Assembly (NCBI GenBank): GCA_019459055.1
Contig: JAIBEI010000051.1
Coordinates: forward strand, 31,985-95,984
DNA from: Thiobacillus sp.
GTDB lineage: Bacteria > Pseudomonadota > Gammaproteobacteria > Burkholderiales > Thiobacillaceae
DNA: 64,000 nt
Direction of reading: 5' to 3'
In this document: one piece after another, positions 9,922-20,728 of the stretch
Position numbering within the stretch: the stretch's first letter is position 1
How the letters are laid out: every line of letters starts with the position of its first letter
Position numbers and translations under genes: made by a program
Notes under the pieces: model-generated
Seen by the model: the letters and a program-made list of their open reading frames with translations, nothing else
Databases searched by the model: none
What the model was told of the DNA's origin: nothing

Positions 9922-10536
9922 ATGCCCCAGACTGTGGAAGCTCTTTCTTTGTCCCTTGAGGCCGCGCTCGGCGACGCGCTGGAGCAGTCGTTCGTCCGTC
10001 TTGATGAGCTGACGCTGATCGTCAAGGCGCAGCATTACGCGTCGGCGATGCGCACGCTGCGCGACCATCCCGATGGCCGCTTCGAACAGCTGATCGACCT
10101 GTGCGGCGTGGATTATTCGGGCTACGGGAGTGATGGCTACAGTGACGGATCGTGGGACGGCGCCCGCTTTGCCGTGGTGACGCATCTGCTGTCGGTGTCG
10201 AACAACCAGCGTGTGCGCGTGCGTGTATTTTGCCCCGACGACGACTTGCCGCTGGTGGCGTCGATGGTCGACATCTGGCCGGCGGCCAACTGGTATGAGC
10301 GTGAAGCCTTCGACCTGTATGGCATCGTATTTGAGGGGCATCCCGATCTGCGCCGCATCCTCACCGATTATGGCTTTATCGGCCATCCGTTCCGCAAGGA
10401 TTTCCCGCTGTCCGGCAACGTTGAAATGCGTTACGACCCGACCCAGCGGCGAGTGATCTACCAGCCGGTATCGATCGAGCCGCGCGAAGTCACTCCGCGC
10501 ATCGTGCGCGACGAAAGTTACGGGGCAGGGCGCTAA
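9922..10536 (+). CDS. nuoC: NADH-quinone oxidoreductase subunit C
   Basis: Peripheral-arm subunit (30 kDa type) that packs against NuoD and NuoI. The 204-residue protein contains the family signature [20 protein letters not shown] and the following [14 protein letters not shown]. Its stop codon overlaps an ATG (TAATG) that opens a short decayed copy of the nuoD start (10536-10598). Confidence 0.96.
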   Translation: MPQTVEALSLSLEAALGDALEQSFVRLDELTLIVKAQHYASAMRTLRDHPDGRFEQLIDLCGVDYSGYGSDGYSDGSWDGARFAVVTHLLSVSNNQRVRVRVFCPDDDLPLVASMVDIWPAANWYEREAFDLYGIVFEGHPDLRRILTDYGFIGHPFRKDFPLSGNVEMRYDPTQRRVIYQPVSIEPREVTPRIVRDESYGAGR

Positions 10537-10614
10537 TGGCTGAAACCCGCAACTACGCTAGATTAATGAGTGTCGTCCCGGAGCGTTCAAATGGCTGAAA
10601 TCCGGAACTACACG
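10536..10614 (+). repeat. Partial duplicate of the nuoD start in the nuoC-nuoD junction
   Basis: The 24 bases from 10536 begin ATGGCTGAAACCCGCAACTA and match the true nuoD start (10591-10614, ATGGCTGAAATCCGGAACTA) closely, with an offset of 55 bases. The first copy overlaps the nuoC stop as TAATG. It would encode a 20-residue peptide beginning [10 protein letters not shown] that stops at 10596-10598, just inside nuoD. It looks like a relic of a formerly coupled nuoD start or a small tandem duplication; whether it is translated is unknown. Confidence 0.6.
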
Positions 10615-11844
10615 ATGAACTTCGGGCCGCAGCATCCGGCCGCGCACGGCGTGCTGCGCCTGGTGCTGGAGCTCGACGGCGAGGTGATCCAGCGCGCCGA
10701 CCCGCATATCGGCCTGTTGCATCGCGCCACCGAAAAGCTGGCCGAGCACAAGACCTTCCTCCAGTCGGTTCCCTACATGGACCGCCTCGACTATGTGTCG
10801 ATGATGGTCAACGAGCATGCCTACGTGATGGCGATTGAAAGGCTGCTCGGCATCGAGGTGCCGGAGCGCGCGCAATATATCCGCGTGATGTTCGACGAGA
10901 TCACCCGCGTGCTGAATCACCTGCTGTGGCTGGGCGCGCACGCGCTCGACGTCGGCGCGATGACGGTCTTTTTGTATGCCTTCCGCGAGCGCGAGGACCT
11001 GATGGACTGCTACGAGGCGGTATCGGGTGCGCGCCTGCATGCGGCCTACTACCGTCCCGGCGGCGTCTACCGTGACCTGCCGGACAGCATGCCGCAGTAC
11101 GCGGCGCAGCACACCCGCAACGAGGCGACGATGAAGTCGATGAACGCCAACCGTCAGGGTTCGCTGCTCGACTTCATCGAGGATTTCACCCAGCGCTTCC
11201 CGACGTATGTCGATGAATACGAGACGCTGCTGACCGACAACCGCATCTGGAAACAGCGCACCGTCGGCATCGGCGTGGTGTCGCCCGAGCGCGCGCTGGC
11301 ACTGGGCTTCACCGGCCCGATGCTGCGCGGCTCCGGCGTCGAGTGGGACCTGCGCAAGAAGCAGCCCTACGAAGTCTACGACCGTATGGATTTCGACATC
11401 CCGGTCGGCACCAATGGCGATTGCTACGACCGCTACCTGGTGCGCATCGAAGAAATGCGGCAGTCCAACCGCATCATCAGGCAGTGCGTCGACTGGCTGC
11501 GCAAGCATCCGGGGCCGGTCATCGTCGAGAACCACAAGGTTGCTCCGCCGTCGCGGCTCGACATGAAGCAGAACATGGAAGAACTGATCCATCACTTCAA
11601 GCTCTTCACCGAAGGCATGCATGTGCCGGCGGGCGAAGCCTATGCCGCGGTGGAACATCCCAAGGGCGAGTTCGGCATTTATCTGGTGTCGGACGGCGCC
11701 AACAAACCCTATCGTCTGAAAATCCGCGCGCCGGGCTATGCGCATCTGGCGGCACTCGATGAAATGAGCCGTGGCCACATGATCGCCGACGTCGTCGCCA
11801 TCATCGGCACGCAGGATATTGTTTTCGGGGAGATCGACCGCTGA
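10591..11844 (+). CDS. nuoD: NADH-quinone oxidoreductase subunit D
   Basis: The 49 kDa-type subunit, related to hydrogenase large subunits, that forms the quinone site together with NuoB. The 417-residue protein begins [20 protein letters not shown], and the [12 protein letters not shown] loop near residue 12 is the quinone-contacting hairpin. A GGAG site eight bases before the ATG at 10591 supports this start over the in-frame GTG at 10570. A decayed copy of the start lies just upstream. Overlaps nuoE by one base. Confidence 0.97.
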   Translation: MAEIRNYTMNFGPQHPAAHGVLRLVLELDGEVIQRADPHIGLLHRATEKLAEHKTFLQSVPYMDRLDYVSMMVNEHAYVMAIERLLGIEVPERAQYIRVMFDEITRVLNHLLWLGAHALDVGAMTVFLYAFREREDLMDCYEAVSGARLHAAYYRPGGVYRDLPDSMPQYAAQHTRNEATMKSMNANRQGSLLDFIEDFTQRFPTYVDEYETLLTDNRIWKQRTVGIGVVSPERALALGFTGPMLRGSGVEWDLRKKQPYEVYDRMDFDIPVGTNGDCYDRYLVRIEEMRQSNRIIRQCVDWLRKHPGPVIVENHKVAPPSRLDMKQNMEELIHHFKLFTEGMHVPAGEAYAAVEHPKGEFGIYLVSDGANKPYRLKIRAPGYAHLAALDEMSRGHMIADVVAIIGTQDIVFGEIDR

Positions 11845-12344
11845 TGGCCAATCCTGATTCAAACACCCTTCGGCTGAGTCAAGAATCGCTCGCGCTGATC
11901 GACGCCGAGGTCGCCAAATATCCCGCCGACCGGAAGCAGTCGGCGGTCATGGCCGCGCTGCGCATCGCGCAGACTGAAAAGGGCTGGCTCAAGCCCGAAC
12001 TGGTCGAGTACGTCGCGCACTATCTGGAGATGCCGCCGATCGCGGCCTATGAGGTGGCGACCTTCTACAACATGTACGACACCCAGCCGGTGGGGCGTCA
12101 CAAGATCACGCTGTGCACCAATCTGCCGTGCGCGCTGATGGGGGCGAACAAGATCGCCGAACACCTGAAGCAGAAACTCGGCATCGGCTTCGGCGAGACC
12201 ACCGAAGATGGGCGCTACACACTGAAGGAAGGCGAATGCATGGGAACCTGCGGCGATGCGCCGGTGTGCCTGCACAACAACCATGCCATGCATACGCATC
12301 TCACGCCCGAACAGGTGGACGAATTGCTGGACGAACTGAAATGA
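11844..12344 (+). CDS. nuoE: NADH-quinone oxidoreductase subunit E
   Basis: The 24 kDa-type subunit carrying the off-pathway [2Fe-2S] cluster N1a of the NADH dehydrogenase module. The 166-residue protein shows the thioredoxin-like cluster ligands CTNLPC and [27 protein letters not shown] is a conserved family stretch. Its ATG overlaps the nuoD stop (TGATG). Confidence 0.97.
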   Translation: MANPDSNTLRLSQESLALIDAEVAKYPADRKQSAVMAALRIAQTEKGWLKPELVEYVAHYLEMPPIAAYEVATFYNMYDTQPVGRHKITLCTNLPCALMGANKIAEHLKQKLGIGFGETTEDGRYTLKEGECMGTCGDAPVCLHNNHAMHTHLTPEQVDELLDELK

Positions 12345-12357
12345 CGGCCAAGCTGAA

Positions 12358-13650
12358 ATGAGCCTGCTGAAGCCGACTCCCCAGGTCTGCAGCTGGACGC
12401 AGGCGCTCGACAACCCGCGCTCGCTCGCGACCTACGTCGCCCATGGCGGCTACCAGGCACTGCGTCGCGTGATCACGGAAAATATTTCCGGTGACGCCAT
12501 CATCGCCGAGCTCAAGACCAGCGCCCTGCGCGGACGCGGCGGTGCGGGCTTTCCCACCGGCCTCAAGTGGAGCTTCATGCCGCGCGCATTTGCCGGCGAC
12601 AAGTACATCGTCTGCAACAGCGACGAGGGCGAACCGGGCACCTTCAAGGACCGCGACATCCTGCGCTACAACCCGCATCAGCTGATCGAGGGCATGGCGA
12701 TCGCCGGCTACGTGATGGGCGCGCGCGTCGGCTACAACTACATCCATGGCGAGATTTTTGATTGCTACCGGATCTTCGAGGCTGCGCTGCGGGAAGCGCG
12801 CGAAGCCGGCTATCTGGGCGACAAGCTGTTCGGCACCGACTTCTGCTTCCAGCTGCACGCGCACCTGGGCTACGGCGCTTACATTTGCGGCGAGGAAACC
12901 GCGCTTCTGGAATCGATCGAAGGCAAGAAGGGGCAGCCGCGCTTCAAGCCGCCGTTCCCGGCGAGCTTCGGCCTGTACGGCAAGCCGACCACCATCAACA
13001 ACACCGAGACGCTGGCCTCGGTACCGTGGATCATGCAGCACGGCGGCCAGGCATTCCTCGAGCTCGGCAAGCCCAACAACGGCGGCGCCAAGCTGTTTTC
13101 GGTTTCCGGGCACGTCAACAAGCCGGGCAACTACGAAGTGCCGCTCGGCACGCCGTTTTCCGCACTGCTGGAGATGGCGGGCGGGGTGCGTAACGGCCAT
13201 AAATTGAAGGCGGTCATTCCGGGCGGATCAAGCGCGCCGGTGCTGCCGGCCGACACCATGATGGACTGCACGATGGACTTCGATTCCATCTCCAAGGCGG
13301 GCTCCATGCTGGGCTCCGGCGCGGTCATCGTAATGGACGAAACCGTGTGCATGGTGCGTGCGCTGGAGCGGCTATCCTATTTTTATTTCGAGGAATCGTG
13401 TGGCCAGTGCACGCCATGCCGTGAAGGCACCGGCTGGATGTACCGCGTGATTCACCGCATCGAACACGGGCAGGGCCGGCCGGAAGACATCGATCTGCTC
13501 AACAGCGTGGCGGGACGCATCGGCGGCCATACCATTTGCGCACTGGGCGACGCAGCGGCACTGCCGGTGCAAAGCTTTCTCAAACATTTTGGCCATGAGT
13601 TCGAGCACCACATCGAACACAAGTGCTGCATGGGCGGAACGGAACAGTAA
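12358..13650 (+). CDS. nuoF: NADH-quinone oxidoreductase subunit F
   Basis: NADH-binding subunit with FMN and cluster N3, the electron entry point of complex I. The 430-residue protein has the glycine-rich nucleotide loop [13 protein letters not shown] (about residues 59-71), [15 protein letters not shown], the FMN region [15 protein letters not shown], and the [4Fe-4S] ligands [12 protein letters not shown] with a later cysteine in [11 protein letters not shown]. Start ATG at 12358 follows nuoE by 13 bases. Confidence 0.97.
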   Translation: MSLLKPTPQVCSWTQALDNPRSLATYVAHGGYQALRRVITENISGDAIIAELKTSALRGRGGAGFPTGLKWSFMPRAFAGDKYIVCNSDEGEPGTFKDRDILRYNPHQLIEGMAIAGYVMGARVGYNYIHGEIFDCYRIFEAALREAREAGYLGDKLFGTDFCFQLHAHLGYGAYICGEETALLESIEGKKGQPRFKPPFPASFGLYGKPTTINNTETLASVPWIMQHGGQAFLELGKPNNGGAKLFSVSGHVNKPGNYEVPLGTPFSALLEMAGGVRNGHKLKAVIPGGSSAPVLPADTMMDCTMDFDSISKAGSMLGSGAVIVMDETVCMVRALERLSYFYFEESCGQCTPCREGTGWMYRVIHRIEHGQGRPEDIDLLNSVAGRIGGHTICALGDAAALPVQSFLKHFGHEFEHHIEHKCCMGGTEQ

Positions 13651-13652
13651 CC

Positions 13653-16028
13653 ATGGCTACGCTTAATATCGAGATTGATGGCCGCGCACTCCAGGTCGAA
13701 AGCGGCGACACCATCATGGATGCGGCGAACCAGGCCGGCATCGCGATCCCGCATTTCTGTTATCACAAGAAACTCTCCATCGCCGCCAGCTGCCGCATGT
13801 GTCTGGTGCAGGTGGAAAAGGCGCCCAAGCCGCTGCCTGCCTGTGCCACGCCGGTGACCGACGGCATGAAGGTATACACCCGTTCGGAATACGCGATCAG
13901 TGCGCAGAAAAGTGTGATGGAGTTCCTGCTCATCAACCATCCGCTCGACTGCCCGATTTGCGACCAGGGCGGCGAGTGCACGCTGCAGGACCTGGCGGTG
14001 GGCTACGGCGGCTCGTCGTCGCGCTACCAGGAACTCAAGCGCGTGGTGCGCGAGAAGGCCCTCGGCCCGCTGATCGCCACGGACATGACGCGTTGCATCC
14101 ATTGCAGCCGCTGCGTGCGCTTCGGCCAGGAAATCGCCGGCGTGATGGAGCTCGGCATGCCCGGGCGCGGCGAGCACACCGAAGTGATGTCGTTTCTCGA
14201 AAGCCAGGTGGCGTCCGAGTTGTCAGGCAACGTCATCGACCTGTGCCCGGTCGGTGCCTTGACCAGCAAGCCTTTCCGCTACAGCGCCCGCAGCTGGGAA
14301 CTGTCGCGCCGCCCCTCGATCAGCCCGCACGACAGCCTGGGTTCCAATCTTGAAGTCCACGTCAAGGACAACAAGGTGATGCGCGTGGTGCCGCGCGAGA
14401 ACGAGGACGTCAACGAATGCTGGCTGGCTGACCGTGACCGTTTTTCCTACGAAGGCCTCAACACAGCCGAGCGCCTGACCCTGCCGATGATCAAGCGAGA
14501 CGGGCAGTGGACAGAAACCACCTGGCAGGCGGCGCTCGAATTTGTCGCGGACAAGCTGAAGTCGATCCCGGCTGAGCAGATCGGCGCGCTGTCGACGCCG
14601 TATCGCCCGGCGGAAGAGCTCTTTCTGCTGCAAAAGCTGATGCGCGGCATGGGCAGCGGCAACGTCGATCATCGCCTGCGGCAGTCGGACTTCTCGCTCG
14701 ACGACAAGGCGCATGGCGGCTTCTGGCTCGGCATGCCGGTGACCTACATGTCGCGCCTCAAGCACATGTTGGTGGTGGGCTCCAACCTGCGCAAGGATCA
14801 CCCGCTGATGGCGCACCGCATCCGCGAGTCGGTACGCTGGTCTGGCGAGCTCAATCTGATCAATGCGGCGGAAGATGAATTCCTCGGCAAGGTGCACGCC
14901 AAGCGCATCGTCGCGCCGTCGCAGCTCGCCGCCGCGCTGGCAGGCGTGTGCCGCGCGCTGGCCGAACTGAAAAGCCTGCCGGTGCCCGACATCGCCGTCC
15001 ATGGCGTCGCCGACGACACCGCACGCAAGATTGCCGAGAGCATTTCGGGCGGCGACCAGGACGCTTCAGGTGGAGAATCGCGCGCGGTCTTCCTCGGCAA
15101 CATGGCACAGCACCATCCCGCCTATTCGCAGATTCATGCGCTGGCACAGGAGGTGGCGAAGCTCGCAGGTGCCAGTTTTGGTGTGCTGGGCGAAGCGGCC
15201 AACAGCGTCGGCGCGGTGGTAGTCGGGGCGATTCCGGGGCGTGGGCCGCTGGGTCAGCCTGCGGTCAAGGGCCTGAATGCGCAACAGATGCTGGCCCAGC
15301 CTTTGCGCGCCTATTTGATGCTGGGGGTTGAAGCCGAACTCGACACCCACGACCCGGTGAGCGCGATGGCCAGCATCCAGGCGGCGGAATTCGTCGTGGT
15401 GATGTCGCCTTACAAGGGCAGGTCGCTCGATTACGCCGACGTGTTGCTGCCGATTGCGCCGTGGACCGAAACCTCGGGCACCTTCATCAACACCGAAGGC
15501 CGCGTGCAGAGCTTCAGCGCTGTGGTGAAGCCGCTTGGCGAAGCCCGCCCGGCGTGGAAAGTGCTGCGTGTGCTGGGCAATCTGCTGGGGCTGGCCGGGT
15601 TCGAGCACAACGATTCACAGGACGTACTGCGCGACGCGCTCGGCCCTACGCCGATCGGCAGCGTCCAGGCTTTCCTCAATAACGAAATCAGCGGCGTGAC
15701 CGTGACGCCGCCGCAGCTGAATGAAGGGCTGGAACGCGTCGCCGAAGTGCCGATCTACCAGACCGATGCGGTGGTGCGCCGCTCGCCTTCGCTGCAGAAG
15801 ACGCAGGATGCGGCGCTTCCGGTGGCGCGCATGCACGGCCGGCTGATTGCGAAATTGGGGCTGGAAGAAAACGGCCTTGTCTCGGTGCGGCAGACTGCCA
15901 GCGCGCTGACACTTAAAGTTCAGCGTGACGACCTGCTGCCAGACAACTGCGTGCGCGTTCCCAGCGGCCATCCGCTGACGGCGGGGCTGGGGCCGATGTT
16001 CGGGCCGATCACTGCGGAGCCGGCGTGA
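13653..16028 (+). CDS. nuoG: NADH-quinone oxidoreductase subunit G
   Basis: The 75 kDa-type subunit holding several Fe-S clusters of the peripheral arm. The 791-residue protein starts with a [2Fe-2S] domain ([18 protein letters not shown]). A His-Cys3 cluster follows ([18 protein letters not shown]), then a [4Fe-4S] domain ([16 protein letters not shown], later CPVGAL). The remainder is a molybdopterin-oxidoreductase-like domain with no expected cofactor role. The ATG at 13653 was chosen because it gives the canonical N-terminus two bases after the nuoF stop; an in-frame TTG or ATG upstream would run inside nuoF. Confidence 0.96.
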   Translation: MATLNIEIDGRALQVESGDTIMDAANQAGIAIPHFCYHKKLSIAASCRMCLVQVEKAPKPLPACATPVTDGMKVYTRSEYAISAQKSVMEFLLINHPLDCPICDQGGECTLQDLAVGYGGSSSRYQELKRVVREKALGPLIATDMTRCIHCSRCVRFGQEIAGVMELGMPGRGEHTEVMSFLESQVASELSGNVIDLCPVGALTSKPFRYSARSWELSRRPSISPHDSLGSNLEVHVKDNKVMRVVPRENEDVNECWLADRDRFSYEGLNTAERLTLPMIKRDGQWTETTWQAALEFVADKLKSIPAEQIGALSTPYRPAEELFLLQKLMRGMGSGNVDHRLRQSDFSLDDKAHGGFWLGMPVTYMSRLKHMLVVGSNLRKDHPLMAHRIRESVRWSGELNLINAAEDEFLGKVHAKRIVAPSQLAAALAGVCRALAELKSLPVPDIAVHGVADDTARKIAESISGGDQDASGGESRAVFLGNMAQHHPAYSQIHALAQEVAKLAGASFGVLGEAANSVGAVVVGAIPGRGPLGQPAVKGLNAQQMLAQPLRAYLMLGVEAELDTHDPVSAMASIQAAEFVVVMSPYKGRSLDYADVLLPIAPWTETSGTFINTEGRVQSFSAVVKPLGEARPAWKVLRVLGNLLGLAGFEHNDSQDVLRDALGPTPIGSVQAFLNNEISGVTVTPPQLNEGLERVAEVPIYQTDAVVRRSPSLQKTQDAALPVARMHGRLIAKLGLEENGLVSVRQTASALTLKVQRDDLLPDNCVRVPSGHPLTAGLGPMFGPITAEPA

Positions 16029-17059
16029 TGGAGACTGGACTCATGGAGAGCGCGGGCATGGACTGGGCCGCAATTCAGACAGTCGTCTGGACGCTGGTCA
16101 AAATCATGGCACTGGTGGTGCCGCTGATGTTGGGCGTGGCCTATCTGACCTACGCCGAAAGGAAAGTCATCGGCTGGATGCAGGTGCGCATCGGTCCCAA
16201 TCGCGTGGGTTTCCAGGGCCTGCTGCAGCCGATCGCCGATGCGGTGAAGCTGTTGATGAAGGAAATCATCATTCCTGCCGGCGCCAACCGCGGACTGTTC
16301 ATTCTCGGTCCCATTCTCGCCATCGCGCCCGCGCTGGCGGCCTGGGCGGTGATTCCGTTCACCGACACGCTGGTGGTGGCCAATATCAACGCCGGTTTGT
16401 TGTATGTGATGGCGATCACCTCGATGGGGGTGTATGGCGTCATCATCGCGGGCTGGGCGTCCAACTCCAAATACGCCTTCCTCGGCGCGATGCGCTCGGC
16501 AGCGCAGATCGTATCGTATGAAATCGCCATGGGCTTCGCGCTGGTCGGCGTGCTGATGGCGGCGCAGTCGCTCAACCTCATCGACATCGTGCAGGGCCAG
16601 GCGGGCGGGCTGCACCAGTGGTACATCTGGCCGCTGTTCCCGCTGTTCGTGGTGTACCTGATTGCCGGCGTGGCCGAAACCAACCGTGCGCCGTTTGACG
16701 TCGCCGAAGGCGAATCCGAGATCGTCGCCGGTTTCCATGTGGAATATTCCGGCATGGCGTTCGCCGTGTTCTTCCTCGCCGAATACGCCAACATGATCCT
16801 GATCGCCGCGCTGACCACGCTGATGTTCCTCGGCGGCTGGCTGTCGCCGGTTGGCTTTCTGCCCGATGGCATCATCTGGTGGCTGGCGAAGACCGGCTTC
16901 GTGCTGTTCCTGTTCCTCTGGTTCCGTGCCACCTTCCCGCGCTACCGCTACGACCAGATCATGCGTTTGGGCTGGAAGGTGTTCATTCCCATCACCATCG
17001 TCTGGATCGTCGTCGTCGGCGGCATGATGCAGACGCCGTATGGTTATCTCTTCCATTGA
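16028..17059 (+). CDS. nuoH: NADH-quinone oxidoreductase subunit H
   Basis: Membrane subunit (ND1 type) that completes the quinone pocket of complex I. The 343-residue protein has about eight hydrophobic helices and the signatures [20 protein letters not shown] and [20 protein letters not shown]. Start is placed at the ATG that overlaps the nuoG stop (TGATG), with GGAG eight bases upstream; GTG 16025 and ATG 16043 are alternatives. Confidence 0.96.
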   Translation: METGLMESAGMDWAAIQTVVWTLVKIMALVVPLMLGVAYLTYAERKVIGWMQVRIGPNRVGFQGLLQPIADAVKLLMKEIIIPAGANRGLFILGPILAIAPALAAWAVIPFTDTLVVANINAGLLYVMAITSMGVYGVIIAGWASNSKYAFLGAMRSAAQIVSYEIAMGFALVGVLMAAQSLNLIDIVQGQAGGLHQWYIWPLFPLFVVYLIAGVAETNRAPFDVAEGESEIVAGFHVEYSGMAFAVFFLAEYANMILIAALTTLMFLGGWLSPVGFLPDGIIWWLAKTGFVLFLFLWFRATFPRYRYDQIMRLGWKVFIPITIVWIVVVGGMMQTPYGYLFH

Positions 17060-17066
17060 GCGCGCC

Positions 17067-17555
17067 ATGAAACGGATCACCCAATTCTTCGGCAGCCTGC
17101 TCCTGATCGAACTCCTGCGCGGCATGATGCTCACCGGTCGTCACCTGTTCGCGCGCAAGATCACGGTGCAGTACCCGGAAGAGAAAACCCCGCAATCGCC
17201 CCGTTTTCGCGGTCTGCACGCATTGCGCCGCTATCCCAACGGCGAGGAGCGCTGCATCGCCTGCAAGCTGTGCGAAGCGGTGTGCCCGGCGCTGGCCATC
17301 ACCATCGAATCGGAACAGCGCAATGACGGCACCCGGCGCACCACGCGCTACGACATCGATCTGACCAAGTGCATTTTCTGCGGCTTCTGCGAAGAGTCCT
17401 GCCCGGTCGACTCCATCGTCGAAACCCGCATCCTCGAATACCACGGCGAAAAACGCGGCGACCTCGTCTACACCAAGTCGATGCTGCTGGCGGTCGGCGA
17501 CCAGTACGAGGCGCAGATCGCGCAGGACCGGGCGGCCGATGCGAAGTATCGGTAA
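17067..17555 (+). CDS. nuoI: NADH-quinone oxidoreductase subunit I
   Basis: Ferredoxin-like subunit with clusters N6a and N6b that relay electrons to N2. The 162-residue protein carries two [4Fe-4S] motifs, [12 protein letters not shown] and [12 protein letters not shown]. The ATG at 17067 gives the usual N-terminus ([13 protein letters not shown]). After it the operon is interrupted by a 157-base spacer built of inverted repeats before nuoJ. Confidence 0.97.
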   Translation: MKRITQFFGSLLLIELLRGMMLTGRHLFARKITVQYPEEKTPQSPRFRGLHALRRYPNGEERCIACKLCEAVCPALAITIESEQRNDGTRRTTRYDIDLTKCIFCGFCEESCPVDSIVETRILEYHGEKRGDLVYTKSMLLAVGDQYEAQIAQDRAADAKYR

Positions 17556-17558
17556 GAC

Positions 17559-17707
17559 AGGGGTCAGAATTCAGGGGGCAGGGAACAGTAGTTTCGACGG
17601 TGGTTACTTCAACAAAAATGGGAGGGCGGGGCAAGAAAGCGATTTGGATAGACAAAGGTACATGGGTCGGGTTTTCCCTGGCCCCTGAATCCTGAATCCT
17701 GACCCCT
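17559..17707. repeat. Inverted-repeat spacer element A (nuoI-nuoJ)
   Basis: A left arm of AGGGGTCAG, AATTCAGGGG and GCAGGGA (17559-17583) is mirrored by a right arm (17675-17707) that reads, on the opposite strand, AGGGGTCAGGATTCAGG then ATTCAGGGGCCAGGGA. The arms flank about 90 bases of unrecognised sequence. nuoJ starts five bases after the right arm and has no visible Shine-Dalgarno site. Elements B (18301-18398) and C (46394-46467) have the same architecture, with purine-rich GTGAGG-type arms. Confidence 0.6.
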
Positions 17708-17712
17708 AAAAC

Positions 17713-18351
17713 ATGATTTACACGACCGCAATCTTCTACTTCTTCTCCGCCATCCTGGTGCTTGCCGGGTTGCGCGTCATCACCGCGCGCAATCCTGTGC
17801 ATGCCGCGCTGTTTCTGGTGCTGGCCTTTTTCACCGCGGCGGGTCTGTGGATGATGCTGGAGGCCGAATTCCTCGCCATCACCCTGGTGCTGGTGTACGT
17901 CGGCGCGGTGATGGTGCTGTTCCTGTTCGTGGTGATGATGCTCGATATCAACCTCGATAAATTGCGCGAAGGCTTCTGGAATTACGCGCCTCTGGCAGGC
18001 TTCATCTCGGTTCTGCTGGTGATCGAAATGGCGCTGATCCTCGGTAGCCGCCACTTTGGGCTCGACGTGATGGGCGCCCCAGTGCCGCATCCCGCCGACT
18101 ACAGCAACACCAAGGAGCTCGGGCGACTGCTGTACACCGATTATGTCTACGCGTTCGAGCTTGCCGCAGTGATCCTGCTGGTGGCGATCGTCGCCGCGAT
18201 TGCCCTGACGCTGCGCCGCCGCAAGGACAGCAAGTACATCGATCCCGCCGAGCAGGTGAAGGTCAAACGCAATGACCGCCTGCGCATCGTGAAGATGAGC
18301 GCGGTGAAGCGTGAGGTGTCAGGAGTGAGGGGAGAGGAGAAAAACCCATGA
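17713..18351 (+). CDS. nuoJ: NADH-quinone oxidoreductase subunit J
   Basis: Membrane subunit (ND6 type) in the proton-pumping arm of complex I. The 212-residue protein has five hydrophobic helices. It carries the conserved [20 protein letters not shown] segment (helix 3, with its pi-bulge) and later [20 protein letters not shown]. The C-terminal residues from about [16 protein letters not shown] are encoded by the left arm of a repeat element and are unlikely to be ancestral. No Shine-Dalgarno site precedes the ATG at 17713. Confidence 0.95.
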   Translation: MIYTTAIFYFFSAILVLAGLRVITARNPVHAALFLVLAFFTAAGLWMMLEAEFLAITLVLVYVGAVMVLFLFVVMMLDINLDKLREGFWNYAPLAGFISVLLVIEMALILGSRHFGLDVMGAPVPHPADYSNTKELGRLLYTDYVYAFELAAVILLVAIVAAIALTLRRRKDSKYIDPAEQVKVKRNDRLRIVKMSAVKREVSGVRGEEKNP

Positions 18352-18398
18352 CTTGCCACGATTTCACACCGCACGCCTTCCCCCTCACACCTCACCGC
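18301..18398. repeat. Inverted-repeat element B (nuoJ end to nuoK)
   Basis: The left arm (18301-18337, containing GCGTGAGGTGTCAGGAGTG) lies inside the 3' end of nuoJ. The right arm (18372-18398) reads GCGGTGAGGTGTGAGGGGG on the opposite strand. The match is imperfect but extends over about 25 bases. nuoK keeps its own Shine-Dalgarno site (AAGGAGCG) after this element. Confidence 0.55.
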
Positions 18399-18415
18399 TC
18401 CGAAGGAGCGCTCGC

Positions 18416-18721
18416 ATGATTTCCTTATCGCATTTCCTGGTGCTGGGCGGCGTGCTGTTCGCCATCAGCGTGCTGGGCATCTTCCTCAACCGCAAGAACG
18501 TCATCATCCTCCTGATGGCGATCGAGTTGATGCTGCTCGCGGTGAACATGAACTTCATCGCGTTTTCGCATTATCTGGGCGACATTCACGGCCAGATCTT
18601 CGTCTTTTTCATCCTCACTGTCGCTGCGGCCGAATCGGCCATCGGCCTGGCGATCCTGGTGGTGCTGTTCCGCAACCTGCACACGATCAACGTCGATGAC
18701 CTCGACCATCTGAAAGGCTGA
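18416..18721 (+). CDS. nuoK: NADH-quinone oxidoreductase subunit K
   Basis: Small antiporter-related membrane subunit (ND4L type). The 101-residue protein has three helices. [20 protein letters not shown] and later [14 protein letters not shown] hold the conserved glutamates involved in proton transfer. Start ATG at 18416 follows an AAGGAGCG site; the in-frame open sequence upstream is repeat-derived. Overlaps nuoL by one base. Confidence 0.97.
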   Translation: MISLSHFLVLGGVLFAISVLGIFLNRKNVIILLMAIELMLLAVNMNFIAFSHYLGDIHGQIFVFFILTVAAAESAIGLAILVVLFRNLHTINVDDLDHLKG

Positions 18722-20718
18722 TGACGATGGACATGCAGACGCTCTATCTGATCGTGCCGCTGGCGCCGCTTCTCGGCGCGATCGCCGCAGGCCTGTTCGG
18801 CAAATTGATCGGACGTACCGGCGCCCATGTTGTCGCCATCGCCGGGGTGGCGGCTTCGCTCATCGCATCGGTGCTGGTGTTCCAGGACGTGCTCGCAGGC
18901 CATACCTACAACGGCACCGTCTACACCTGGATGGTGCTGGGCGAGTTGCGCTTCGAGGTCGGCTTCCTGATCGATGCGCTGACCGCGATGATGATGCTGG
19001 TCGTCACCTTCGTATCGCTGATGGTGCACATCTACACCATCGGATACATGCACGACGACCCCGGCTACCAGCGCTTTTTCAGCTACATCTCGCTGTTCAC
19101 CTTTTCGATGCTGATGCTGGTGATGAGCAATAACTTCCTGCAGCTGTTCTTCGGCTGGGAAGCGGTGGGCCTCGTCTCCTACCTGCTGATCGGCTTCTGG
19201 TACACGAAAGAGACAGCGATCTACGCCAACCTCAAGGCCTTCCTGGTCAACCGCGTCGGCGATTTCGGCTTCATCCTCGGCATCGGCCTGGTGCTGGCCT
19301 ACTTCGGCTCGCTCGATTACGCCACCGTGTTTGCCAAGGCGCCGTCGCTCGCAAAGGAGACCATCACCCTGTGGCCCGGCACGCCGTGGATGCTCATGAC
19401 GGTGATCGGGATCCTCCTGTTCATCGGCGCGATGGGCAAGTCGGCGCAGTTCCCGCTGCACGTCTGGCTGCCCGACTCGATGGAAGGCCCGACGCCGATT
19501 TCCGCGCTGATCCATGCGGCGACGATGGTGACCGCCGGCATCTTCATGGTCGCGCGCATGTCGCCGCTGTTCGAGTTGTCCGATGTGGCCTTGAGCTTCA
19601 TCATGGTGATCGGCGCGATCACCGCGCTGTTCATGGGCTTCCTCGGCATCGTGCAGAACGACATCAAGCGCGTGGTGGCCTATTCGACGCTGTCGCAGCT
19701 CGGCTACATGACCGTGGCGCTGGGCGCCTCGGCCTATTCGGTCGCGGTGTTCCACCTGATGACGCACGCCTTCTTCAAGGCGCTGCTGTTCCTCGCAGCC
19801 GGTTCGGTCATCATCGCCATGCACCACAACCAGGACATCCGCTACATGGGCGGATTGAGGAAATACATGACGATCACTTGGATCACCTCGCTGATCGGCT
19901 CGCTGGCCCTGATCGGCACCCCGTTCCTGTCGGGCTTCTATTCCAAGGAAACCATCATCGAGGCGGTCAAGCTGTCGCACCTGCCCGGCTCGGGGTTCGC
20001 TTATGTTGCGGTACTGCTCGGCGTGTTCGTCACCGCCTTCTATTCCTTCCGCATGTATTTCCTGGTGTTCCACGGCAAGGAGCGCTTTCACCAGGGGCAC
20101 GCCCACGGCAACGAGCCGGACGCGCACCACGGCCATGGCGGCACGCCGCACGAAAATCCATGGGTGGTGATCGGGCCCTTGCTGGCGCTGGCGCTGCCCT
20201 CGCTGGCGATCGGCTACATGACCATCGAACCGATGCTGTTCGGCGACTTTTTCGGCAGCGCGATCTACGTCGCCGACCGCCATCCGGTGATGCACGAACT
20301 GAATCAGGAATTTCACGGCCCGTGGCCGATGGCTTTGCACGCGGTGATGACGCTGCCGTTCTGGCTGGCTGCGGCCGGGGTGGGACTGGCCGCGTTCTTC
20401 TACCTCAAGCGCCCGGACATTCCGGCCGCCATCGCGCAGCGCTTCAAGTTCCTGCACCAGATGCTGCTCAACAAGTACTGGTTCGACGAGCTCTATGGCT
20501 GGCTGTTCGCCAGGGGCGCGCGCGTGCTCGGCGGCACTTTGTGGCGGCACGGCGACCAGAACGTGATCGACGGCTTCTTCATCAACGGCACGGTCTATCT
20601 GGTCGAACGCGCGTCCCGTTTGCTGAAGGCCTTCCAGTCCGGCTACATCTACCACTACGCCTTTGCCATGCTGATCGGGGTGTTCGCCCTGGTGACCTGG
20701 TTCGCGCGGCTCAACTAA
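18721..20718 (+). CDS. nuoL: NADH-quinone oxidoreductase subunit L
   Basis: Largest antiporter-like proton-pumping subunit (ND5 type), with the long lateral helix of the membrane arm. The 665-residue protein has about 16 hydrophobic segments. Conserved stretches include FFGWEAVGLVSYLLIGFWY, GKSAQFPLHVWLPDSMEGPT and HAATMVTAGIFM with key Lys, His and Glu residues. A histidine-rich cytoplasmic loop (HQGHAHGNEPDAHHGHGG) lies around residue 458. Overlaps the nuoK stop; the ATG at 18727 is an alternative start. Confidence 0.97.
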   Translation: MTMDMQTLYLIVPLAPLLGAIAAGLFGKLIGRTGAHVVAIAGVAASLIASVLVFQDVLAGHTYNGTVYTWMVLGELRFEVGFLIDALTAMMMLVVTFVSLMVHIYTIGYMHDDPGYQRFFSYISLFTFSMLMLVMSNNFLQLFFGWEAVGLVSYLLIGFWYTKETAIYANLKAFLVNRVGDFGFILGIGLVLAYFGSLDYATVFAKAPSLAKETITLWPGTPWMLMTVIGILLFIGAMGKSAQFPLHVWLPDSMEGPTPISALIHAATMVTAGIFMVARMSPLFELSDVALSFIMVIGAITALFMGFLGIVQNDIKRVVAYSTLSQLGYMTVALGASAYSVAVFHLMTHAFFKALLFLAAGSVIIAMHHNQDIRYMGGLRKYMTITWITSLIGSLALIGTPFLSGFYSKETIIEAVKLSHLPGSGFAYVAVLLGVFVTAFYSFRMYFLVFHGKERFHQGHAHGNEPDAHHGHGGTPHENPWVVIGPLLALALPSLAIGYMTIEPMLFGDFFGSAIYVADRHPVMHELNQEFHGPWPMALHAVMTLPFWLAAAGVGLAAFFYLKRPDIPAAIAQRFKFLHQMLLNKYWFDELYGWLFARGARVLGGTLWRHGDQNVIDGFFINGTVYLVERASRLLKAFQSGYIYHYAFAMLIGVFALVTWFARLN

Positions 20719-20728
20719 AACAAACCCC

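Noticed and set aside
10570..10590. GTG start for nuoD seven codons upstream
   Set aside because: The ATG at 10591 has a GGAG site at good spacing and gives the family N-terminus.
17585..17674. Possible small gene inside the nuoI-nuoJ repeat element
   Set aside because: No frame has a start, ribosome site and recognisable product; the longest read-through is out of context.
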